A DNA stretch of 5,788 bases from NCBI GenBank assembly GCA_021786915.1, contig JAJYMP010000660.1, forward strand, positions 1-5,788. Reading direction: 5' to 3'. Both the position numbers and the translations under genes were made by a program. Shown here in pieces: positions 1 through 5,250 of this stretch (its first letter is position 1; each line of letters begins with the position of its first letter). The notes under the pieces are model-generated. The model was not told the DNA's origin. It ran no database searches and was given only the letters and a program-made list of their open reading frames with translations. This DNA is from Chloroflexota bacterium (GTDB lineage Bacteria; Chloroflexota; Limnocylindria; Limnocylindrales; CSP1-4).

Positions 1-765
1 GGTCTCGCCCGTGTCGGCGGCCTTCGGGACCGGCGACATGCCCAGGGTGGTGGCGTAGTTCCAGTCACCCAGCGGCTGGTTCAGGTGGAAGGTGATGGTC
101 TTGTTGTCGGGGGAGCAGGTGACCGCCTTGTCGAAGAGGTCCTGGCCCGTGCCCTTGTAGGGGCCCTTGTACATCGACGACCCGTCCTTGGGATCGGTCG
201 GGATGTCGAGGTACTGGATGGCGTACGTCGGGCCCTGGTTGATGACATCGGTCGCGAACGTGCGCGAGACGCCGTACTTGATGTCCGCGCAGGTGATCGG
301 CGAGCCGTCCTGGAAGGTGACGCCGTCACGCAGGGTGAAGGCCCACGTCTTGCCGCCATCGCTGGCCGTGCCGGTGTCCGTGGCGAGGTCGGGCGCCAGC
401 TTGGCTGCGGTCGAGAAGTCTGAGGAGAACTGGAACTGCTCCAACGACCGGTAGATCGTGCCGTTGAAGAAGGCCATGTCCTCGCCGGTGTACGCGCGCT
501 GCGGGTCCACCTGGTCGAACTGCTGAGCCTGGGTGAGCAGGTAGAGCGTGCCGCCCTTCTGGGGCGTGCCTGCAGCCGCCGACGCGCTGGGCGCGACTGA
601 CTGACTGGCGCCGGTGCTCGCCGCGGGGGCGGAAGACGCCGGGGCGCCCGTGCTGGCGGTGGGGGCCGCCGGACTGGACGTCGCCGTGCTGCCACCGCAG
701 GCGCTGACCAGCATGGCTGCTGCCATGCCGGCGGTCAGGACACGCCGTGTGCCCATACTTGCCAT
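1..765 (-). CDS. ABC transporter substrate-binding lipoprotein, SBP_bac_5 (peptide/nickel) family, C-terminus outside window
   Basis: This is the extracytoplasmic receptor of a peptide/opine/nickel-type ABC importer; the exact ligand cannot be told. The 255 visible codons run off the left edge, so perhaps half the usual 500-600 residues are present. Residues 1-23 form a lipoprotein signal: a basic RR at 7-8, a hydrophobic stretch, then the lipobox VSAC with the lipidated Cys at 23. Residues 24-70 are a Ser/Ala/Thr/Pro-rich linker in which ASTGA occurs twice. The family fold begins at about GGTL (71-74). It includes PDLA (125-128), the SDGGKTWAFTLRDGVTFQDG stretch (135-154) and the following DIKYGVSRTF (161-170), all typical of SBP_bac_5. 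ATG at 765 is preferred over in-frame ATG 756 because GGAGG lies 6 bases upstream of 765. The gene follows the OppC-like permease by 93 bases on the same strand. Two cysteines (159, 217) might pair outside the cell. Family assignment is firm; substrate is unknown. Confidence 0.93.
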   Translation of the reverse strand, partial: MASMGTRRVLTAGMAAAMLVSACGGSTATSSPAAPTASTGAPASSAPAASTGASQSVAPSASAAAGTPQKGGTLYLLTQAQQFDQVDPQRAYTGEDMAFFNGTIYRSLEQFQFSSDFSTAAKLAPDLATDTGTASDGGKTWAFTLRDGVTFQDGSPITCADIKYGVSRTFATDVINQGPTYAIQYLDIPTDPKDGSSMYKGPYKGTGQDLFDKAVTCSPDNKTITFHLNQPLGDWNYATTLGMSPVPKAADTGET

Positions 766-771
766 GTCTCT

Positions 772-776
772 CCTCC
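772..776 (-). promoter_or_regulatory. Shine-Dalgarno of the substrate-binding protein gene
   Basis: On the minus strand GGAGG (part of GGAGGAG) lies 6 bases before ATG 765. It decides between the two closely spaced in-frame ATGs at 765 and 756 and fits the high expression usual for binding proteins compared with their permeases. Confidence 0.75.
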
Positions 777-781
777 ACGCT

Positions 782-796
782 GCCGGAAAGTCCGGC
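782..796 (-). other. 6-bp perfect stem-loop in the leader of the binding-protein gene
   Basis: GCCGGA and TCCGGC pair perfectly around a 3-base loop, 6 bases upstream of the ribosome-binding site. It lies in the 93-base permease/binding-protein gap. No T-run follows it in the direction of transcription, so an intrinsic terminator is unlikely. A stem-loop at this spot could act as a processing or 5' stabilising element that lets the binding protein be made in excess over the permease, as described for other binding-protein-dependent importers, but this is inference. A 6-bp GC-rich stem can also arise by chance in such DNA. Confidence 0.35.
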
Positions 797-810
797 CTTC
801 GCTGGATGGT

Positions 811-826
811 ACACGCGCACACGCGC
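811..826. repeat. Two tandem copies of an 8-bp unit ACACGCGC
   Basis: ACACGCGC occurs twice head-to-tail in the permease/binding-protein gap, followed by a run of further GCGC-rich sequence to about 835. It may be a local slippage product or part of a protein-binding site. I see no -35/-10 pair around it that I would defend as a promoter. Significance is low. Confidence 0.3.
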
Positions 827-858
827 AGCGCGCACGCCGTGTGCCCCGGCACAACGTC

Positions 859-1788
859 CTAGCGGACGGCCTTGGGATCCAGGGCGTCACGCACCGCGTC
901 GCCCAGCAGGTTGAACGACACGACCAGGATCACCAGCACCGTCCCGGGAATGAACAGGTACATCGGGACGACGTTGAAGTAGGTCACCGACTGGGCGAGC
1001 ATCGAGCCGAACGTCACGTCGGGCGGCAGGACGCCGACGCCCAGGAACGAGAGGACGGCCTCGAAGCCGATGTACGACGGGAGTGTCAGCGTCGCGTACA
1101 CGAGGATCGGCGCCCACAGGTTGGGCAGGATCTCCGTGAACAGGATCCGCCGGCGCCCGGCGCCCATCGAGAGGGCGGCCTCGACGAACTCGCGCTCGCG
1201 CAGGCTGAGGACCTGGCCGCGCACGATGCGCGCTAGGTACGGCCAGCCGAAGACGCTCATGACGAGGATGAGGTAGAGGATCCGCGAGGCGTTGCCCTGC
1301 GGCACGCCGAGTTCCGTCAGCCGGTCAGTGAGAACGCCCGACAGGGCCATCACGATCAGCAGGAACGGGAACGCGAGGATGAGGTCCATGAACCGGCCGA
1401 GGATCGTGTCGGTCTTGCCGCCGGTGTAGCCCGCGACGATGCCGAAGAACACCCCGAACACGACGGTCAGGAACGTGGCCGACGACGAGATGACGAGCGA
1501 GATTCGGAGGCCGAACAGCAGCTGGGCGAGGATGTCACGCCCGGTGCCCCACTCGACGCCCAGCGGGTGCAGCAAACTGATGCCGCCGTTCGGAAGGTTC
1601 GGCTTGCCGCCGAGGTCGCTGATGGCGGACGCATCGAACTTGTAGGGATCGAGGCCCACGAAGCCCCCGACGAAAGGCCCGAAGATCGCGATCGCGTAGT
1701 ACGCGATCAGGATGATCAGGCACGCCATCGCGACGCGGTCCTTGCGCAGGCGCCCCCAGATGATCTGGGGGATGCTCCTTCCTACCAT
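859..1788 (-). CDS. ABC transporter permease, OppC/DppC family
   Basis: An inner-membrane permease subunit of a peptide/nickel/opine-type importer, which normally pairs with a DppB-type permease and two ATPases. It has 309 residues from ATG 1788, the normal family size. An OppC_N-like start carries the first membrane helix (about 21-43). A HPLG motif (74-77) follows, with GRD at 83-85. Next comes the BPD_transp_1 domain with helices near 100-120, 135-153, 169-186, 227-250 and 277-297. The EAA loop that contacts the ATPase is clear: EAA at 203-205, Gly209, and ILPN at 220-223. SFLG (247-250) and the final RDALDP (300-305) are typical of DppC. The start is uncertain: GTG 1797, in frame, adds three residues, and neither start has a well-spaced Shine-Dalgarno. 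The HPLG...GRD segment is one residue longer than the common form. It lies 105-114 bases after gcvPB and no partner permease is beside it in the window. Confidence 0.93.
   Translation of the reverse strand: MVGRSIPQIIWGRLRKDRVAMACLIILIAYYAIAIFGPFVGGFVGLDPYKFDASAISDLGGKPNLPNGGISLLHPLGVEWGTGRDILAQLLFGLRISLVISSSATFLTVVFGVFFGIVAGYTGGKTDTILGRFMDLILAFPFLLIVMALSGVLTDRLTELGVPQGNASRILYLILVMSVFGWPYLARIVRGQVLSLREREFVEAALSMGAGRRRILFTEILPNLWAPILVYATLTLPSYIGFEAVLSFLGVGVLPPDVTFGSMLAQSVTYFNVVPMYLFIPGTVLVILVVSFNLLGDAVRDALDPKAVR
1753..1771 (-). other. Perfect 8-bp stem-loop within the first codons of the permease gene
   Basis: CCCCCAGA and TCTGGGGG are exact complements around a 3-base loop, so the permease mRNA can fold a very stable hairpin covering nucleotides 18-36 after ATG 1788 (codons 6-12). 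There is no T-run after it, so it does not look like a terminator. A structure this close to the start codon would be expected to slow initiation or early elongation, or to mark a regulatory or processing site. The pairing is seen directly; any role is inference, since the segment also encodes protein. Confidence 0.5.
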
Positions 1789-1856
1789 GGCTTCCACAAT
1801 AGCAGGTCGCGCCTGGAGTGCGCGGGTGCGAAGACGTGGTCGCCAAGGTGGGTCAT

Positions 1857-1876
1857 GACGCCCTCGCCGGGGCGTC
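1857..1876 (-). terminator. 7-bp stem-loop between gcvPB and the permease gene, possible weak terminator
   Basis: GACGCCC and GGGCGTC pair perfectly around a 6-base loop, beginning 27 bases after the gcvPB stop codon in the transcription direction. It is the only strong inverted repeat in the 1798-1902 gap and would mark the end of the gcv transcript. It lacks the U-tract of a classical intrinsic terminator on either strand, so it might instead act as an mRNA 3' stabiliser or a leaky terminator. The rest of the gap shows no promoter I could defend. Confidence 0.3.
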
Positions 1877-1902
1877 GGAGGCGCGCCTGGGGAGGGCGCA
1901 AC

Positions 1903-3402
1903 TCAGTCCGGACATGGCGTCTCCAACCCGGTCATGCCCCGCCAGCGAAGGTTCGGCTGGCGCGCAGCGGTTGCCTCGTCCAGGCGCCGGACGGGTGCGT
2001 CGTGCGGGGCGCTCGTCACGAGCTCGGGGTCCGTCTCCGCCTCGCGTGCGATCTCGATCAGGGCCGCTGCGAACCCGTCGAGGGTCTCGAGCGACTCGGT
2101 CTCGGTGGGCTCGATGAGCATCCCCTCCTCGACCGTGAGCGGGAAGTAGATCGTCGGCGGGTGGTACCCCTTGTCGATGAGCCGCTTCGCCACGTCGAGC
2201 GTGCGCACGCCGGTCCGGTGCTTGAGGTCGGCGGCCGACGCCACGAACTCGTGCATGCAGGGCCGGTCGAACGGCACCTGGTAGGCCTGGCTGACGAGCG
2301 TCTTGAGGTAGTTAGCCGCCAGCACGGCGTCGTCGCTGACCTCGCACAGGCCGGTCCCGCCATGGGCTCGCAGGTAGGCGTATGCGCGAACGAGGACGCC
2401 GGTGCTGCCGAAGAAGCTCCGGACACGGCCGATGGACGTGGGCCGCTCGCCGACCCGCTCAAGGCGGAAGCTGCCGTCCGCCTCGCGGAGGACGCGCGGC
2501 CCGGGGAGGAACGGCTCGAGCTTCTCTCCCACGCCGACGGGGCCTGCGCCCGGTCCCCCGCCGCCGTGCGGTGTGCTGAACGTCTTGTGCGTGTTGATGT
2601 GCATCACGTCGAAGCCAGCCTCGCCAGGGCGGAACCGGCCGAGGATCGCATTCAGGTTGGCGCCGTCCATATAGGCCAGCGCGCCCACCGCGCGGGTCGC
2701 CTCGAGCAGCTCGCCGATCCGGGCCTCGAACAGGCCGAGTGTCGAGGGGTTCGTGATCATGATCGCCGCGGTTCTCGGCCCGAGGGCGGCGCGGAAGGCG
2801 TCGAGGTCCACGCCGCCGTCGGGGGCGGACGGGATCGTGATCGTCTTGAAGCCCGCCATTGAGGCTGTCGCCGGGTTGGTCCCGTGCGAGGAGTCCGGGA
2901 CGAGGACCTCCATGCGCTCGAGGTCGCCCCGCGAGCGGTGGTAGGCGCGGACCATGAGGATGCCGGTCAGCTCGCCCTGGGCGCCGGCCGCCGGCTGGAG
3001 CGTGACCGCGGTCATGCCGCTGATCTCGGCCAGCATGGCCTCCAGCTCCCACAGGAGCTGGAGCGTGCCCTGAGCCGCCGCGTCGGGAGTCAGCGGGTGG
3101 AGGGCCGCGAAGCCCGGCAGCCGGGCGGCCCACTCGTTGAGCTTGGGGTTGTACTTCATGGTGCACGAGCCGAGCGGGTAGAAGCCCGTGTCCACGGCGT
3201 AGTTGAGCGTGGACAGGTTGACGTAGTGCCTGACGACCTCGGGCTCGGCGATCTCGGGGAGGGCAGGCGGCGTGGCGCGCCTTGCGCTCGAGGGGATGCG
3301 GTCGAGCGCGCCCGCGGGCGGGTGCGGGATCTTGCCGGCCCCGCGCCCGGGCCGCGACAACTCGAAGATGGTGGGCTGGAGCTTCTCCCCGACGACGCTC
3401 AC
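1903..3402 (-). CDS. gcvPB: Glycine dehydrogenase (decarboxylating) subunit 2, P-protein C-terminal half
   Basis: With GcvPA this forms the PLP-dependent P protein, which decarboxylates glycine and passes the aminomethyl group to the lipoyl arm of H protein. The 499 residues match the family size. Visible landmarks are the GFYPLGSCTMKYNPKLNE stretch (73-90), the SSHGTNPATASMAGF segment (171-185), and the PLP site NTHKTFSTPHGGGGPG (270-285), in which Lys273 forms the Schiff base. The start is GTG 3402: GGGAGG lies 6 bases upstream, the product begins VSVVGEKLQPTIFELSRPGR as the family does, and GTG overlaps the gcvPA stop in GTGA. An in-frame start at 3501 would add 33 unrelated residues from inside gcvPA. 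The end LRW, where I recall many family members stopping, is followed by a tail of about 12 residues including GLETPCPD. No active-site residue that I can check is missing. Confidence 0.97.
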   Translation of the reverse strand: MSVVGEKLQPTIFELSRPGRGAGKIPHPPAGALDRIPSSARRATPPALPEIAEPEVVRHYVNLSTLNYAVDTGFYPLGSCTMKYNPKLNEWAARLPGFAALHPLTPDAAAQGTLQLLWELEAMLAEISGMTAVTLQPAAGAQGELTGILMVRAYHRSRGDLERMEVLVPDSSHGTNPATASMAGFKTITIPSAPDGGVDLDAFRAALGPRTAAIMITNPSTLGLFEARIGELLEATRAVGALAYMDGANLNAILGRFRPGEAGFDVMHINTHKTFSTPHGGGGPGAGPVGVGEKLEPFLPGPRVLREADGSFRLERVGERPTSIGRVRSFFGSTGVLVRAYAYLRAHGGTGLCEVSDDAVLAANYLKTLVSQAYQVPFDRPCMHEFVASAADLKHRTGVRTLDVAKRLIDKGYHPPTIYFPLTVEEGMLIEPTETESLETLDGFAAALIEIAREAETDPELVTSAPHDAPVRRLDEATAARQPNLRWRGMTGLETPCPD

Positions 3403-4787
3403 GCTGCGCCTCCCGTCAGCCCGGCGGCCATGCTCAGCTCGGCTGCCAGGGCCGCGGCGAAGCGCGAGATCTCGGCCGGAGTGGTCACCTCGGTGGCGCA
3501 CACGAGGAGGCCGTCGTCGAGGCCCGGTTCGCCTGGAAGCAGGTCCGCGGTCGGGATGCCGGCCAGGATGCCGCTCTCGAGGAGCCGCGCGTGGACCCTG
3601 CGCGCGTCAGGGACGCGGACGACGAACTCGTTGAGGTAGGGCCCGGCGTGGAGCCGCGGCGCGCCAGCGGCGGCGAGGGCCGCCTCGAGCTCGGATGCCC
3701 GAGCAGCCCCCAGCGCCGCCACGTCGCGCAGTCCGTGCGGGCCGATCGCCGTGAGGTAGATCCCGGCAGCCAGCGCGAGCAGCGCCTGGTTGGTGCAGAT
3801 GTTGGAGGCCGCCTTCTCGCGGCGGATGTCCTGCTCCCGGGCGCGCATCGTCATCACGAAGGCGCGCTTGCCGTCGAGGTCCTTGGTCAAGCCGACCAGA
3901 CGCCCCGGGATCTGGCGGACCAGCACCTCGCGGCACGCGACGATGCCGAGGTACGGGCCGCCGTACTGGAGCGGGATGCCCAGGGGCTGGCCCTCGCCGC
4001 AGGCGACGTCGGCACCGGTCTCGCCGGGCGTCGCGAGCACGGCCAGCGACACCGGCTCGATGACGTGGACGAAGAGCGCGCCCGCGCCGTGGGCGAGCTC
4101 GCCCACCCGCGTCATGTCCTCGAGCAGGCCGAGCACGTTCGGGTTGGCCGCGACCACGCCGGCGACGGGCGCGCCGTCCGCGAGCAGGCGCTCGAGGGCG
4201 GCGAGATCGGTGGTGCCAGCGGACGGCCCGCCGGCGACGAGCGGGAGATCGTCCACCGTGAGCCCGGCCCCGGCCGCGTACGTCTCGAGCGTGCCGCGGT
4301 AGTGCGGGTGGACGCCCCGCGAGACCAGCAGGCGCCCCCGACCGGTCGCCCGGCAGGTCATCAGCGCCGCCTCGGCCGTCGCCGCGCCGCCGTCGTAGTG
4401 CGAGGCCGACACGACGTCCATCGCGGTCAGCTCGGCGAGCAGGCTCTGGTACTCGTAGACCGACTGGAGCGTGCCCTGGCTGACCTCGGGCTGGTACGGC
4501 GTGTAGGCGGTGTACCACTCGCTCCGGAGGAGCATCTGGTCGACCGCGGCGGGCGTCCAGTGTCGGTACGCGCCGGCGCCGAGGAAGCCGGCGAGGTCCG
4601 TGAGGTTCCGCCCGGCCAGCGCCTGGAGGCGGGCCGAGAGCTCCAGCTCGGGCTCGGGCGGGTCGAGGCGGAGCGGGCCAGAGCGGAGGGCCTTCGGGAT
4701 GTCGTCGAACAGGCGGTCGACCGAGTCGACGCCGACGACCTCGAGCATCCGCGCCCGGTCCCCGGCGGCGTGGGGGCCGTACGGCAT
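3399..4787 (-). CDS. gcvPA: Glycine dehydrogenase (decarboxylating) subunit 1, P-protein N-terminal half
   Basis: The first subunit of the split P protein, needed with GcvPB for glycine decarboxylation. Its 462 residues are within or slightly above the family norm of roughly 440-460. The N-terminus MPYGPHAAGDRARMLEVVGV and the following DxLFxDIP-like segment (24-31) are as in the family. TAYTPYQPEVSQGTLQSVYE (93-112), GEGQPLGIPLQYGGPYLG (264-281) and REKAASNICTNQALLALAAG (323-342) are hallmark stretches. The segment ASHYDGGAATAEAA (128-141) departs a little from the ASMYDGATALAEAA form I recall. ATG 4787 starts one base after the gcvH stop (TGAGATG), with GAGGG five bases upstream inside gcvH, so translation is probably coupled. 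The stop overlaps the gcvPB start by four bases. Identity is secure. Confidence 0.97.
   Translation of the reverse strand: MPYGPHAAGDRARMLEVVGVDSVDRLFDDIPKALRSGPLRLDPPEPELELSARLQALAGRNLTDLAGFLGAGAYRHWTPAAVDQMLLRSEWYTAYTPYQPEVSQGTLQSVYEYQSLLAELTAMDVVSASHYDGGAATAEAALMTCRATGRGRLLVSRGVHPHYRGTLETYAAGAGLTVDDLPLVAGGPSAGTTDLAALERLLADGAPVAGVVAANPNVLGLLEDMTRVGELAHGAGALFVHVIEPVSLAVLATPGETGADVACGEGQPLGIPLQYGGPYLGIVACREVLVRQIPGRLVGLTKDLDGKRAFVMTMRAREQDIRREKAASNICTNQALLALAAGIYLTAIGPHGLRDVAALGAARASELEAALAAAGAPRLHAGPYLNEFVVRVPDARRVHARLLESGILAGIPTADLLPGEPGLDDGLLVCATEVTTPAEISRFAAALAAELSMAAGLTGGAA
3409..3414 (-). promoter_or_regulatory. Shine-Dalgarno of gcvPB, inside the gcvPA 3' end
   Basis: GGGAGG on the minus strand is 6 bases before GTG 3402 and lies in the last codons of gcvPA. 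It fixes the GTG start and argues against the longer reading frame beginning at 3501. Confidence 0.8.
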
Positions 4788-4788
4788 C

Positions 4789-5169
4789 TCAGCCCTCGGA
4801 GGTGAGCTGCTCGTAGGCCGCGGCGTCGAGCAGGCCGTCCACCTGCGCGGCGTCAGCGACCTTCAGGCGGAGCATCCAGCCGCCGGCATAGGGGTCCGAG
4901 TTGACGAGCTCCGGCTGCCCGGCGAGCGCGTCGTTGGTGGCCACGACCTCGCCGCCGAGCGGCGTGAACAGGTCCGAGACGGCCTTGACCGACTCGACCA
5001 CCCCGAACGTCGCGTGCTGCGCCAGGGCGCGCCCGATGGCGGGCAGCTCCACGAACACCACATCGCCGAGCTGGTCGGCCGCGAACGCCGTGATGCCCAC
5101 GACGGCCTCGTCGCCCTCGAGGCGGACCCATTCGTGCTCTTTCGTGTACCGCAGATCGCCGGGGACCAT
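4789..5169 (-). CDS. gcvH: Glycine cleavage system H protein (lipoyl carrier)
   Basis: The small shuttle protein whose lipoyl-lysine carries the aminomethyl group from P to T protein and is reoxidised by L protein. Its 126 residues are the standard length. The N-terminus YTKEHEWVRLEGDEAVVGIT (8-27) is the classic H-protein opening. LGDVVFVELPAIG (34-46) leads to the lipoylation hairpin ESVKAVSDL (59-67), with Lys62 as the modified residue. GGEVVATND (73-81) and the final NSDPYAGGWML stretch also fit. ATG 5169 is chosen because AGGAG lies seven bases upstream and because the product aligns from the family's first conserved block. It follows gcvT by 81 bases and is one base ahead of gcvPA. A lipoate ligase or LipA/LipB must act from elsewhere. 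Confidence 0.97.
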   Translation of the reverse strand: MVPGDLRYTKEHEWVRLEGDEAVVGITAFAADQLGDVVFVELPAIGRALAQHATFGVVESVKAVSDLFTPLGGEVVATNDALAGQPELVNSDPYAGGWMLRLKVADAAQVDGLLDAAAYEQLTSEG

Positions 5170-5176
5170 CGGGTGG

Positions 5177-5181
5177 CTCCT
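5177..5181 (-). promoter_or_regulatory. Shine-Dalgarno of gcvH overlapped by a start-stop pair
   Basis: AGGAG on the minus strand is seven bases before the gcvH ATG. Just upstream, ATG directly followed by TAG (5185-5180) forms a one-codon reading frame whose stop codon overlaps the Shine-Dalgarno. The start-stop pair has no ribosome-binding site of its own that I can see. The remainder of the 5170-5250 gap holds no clear hairpin or promoter. Confidence 0.6.
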
Positions 5182-5250
5182 ACATGGTGTCGCAGGCCCG
5201 GGCGTCGGCTTGGCGCGCTGGGTCGAGCGGTGGCTGGGTCGCGGCCGGCG

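Noticed and set aside
326..835. Minus-strand frame of about 169 codons overlapping the binding-protein gene
   Set aside because: It is a shifted-frame shadow of the lipoprotein gene; the real frame has a signal peptide, lipobox and SBP_bac_5 motifs.
1808..1890. Direct repeat of CGCGCCTGG at 1808-1816 and 1882-1890
   Set aside because: A 9-mer of G and C with one T, seen twice in a GC-rich gap, is weak evidence for a regulator site or duplication.
2755..2764. 10-bp perfect palindrome GATCATGATC
   Set aside because: It falls in gcvPB codons for the conserved Ile-Met-Ile stretch; a coding coincidence with no supporting context for a binding site.
1567..2862. Long open frame on the plus strand (about 431 codons) opposite gcvPB and the permease start
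   Set aside because: Same reason: a codon-bias shadow spanning two real genes and their gap, with no recognisable domain.
3403..3501. In-frame upstream extension of gcvPB to a start at 3501
   Set aside because: The added 33 residues overlap gcvPA, do not resemble a P-protein N-terminus, and GTG 3402 has a well-placed GGGAGG.
3282..4805. Long open frame on the plus strand (about 507 codons) opposite gcvPA
   Set aside because: It is antisense to a secure gene, its product is Arg/Gly/Ala/His-rich low complexity with no family motif, and such frames are expected where third codon positions are nearly all G or C.
5196..5203. 8-bp palindrome GCCCGGGC in the gcvT-gcvH gap
   Set aside because: Too short and expected by chance at this base composition; no flanking structure.
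5170..5250. Glycine riboswitch ahead of gcvH
   Set aside because: The 81-base gap is too short for a full aptamer with expression platform and I see no riboswitch core; any such element would be upstream of gcvT outside the window.
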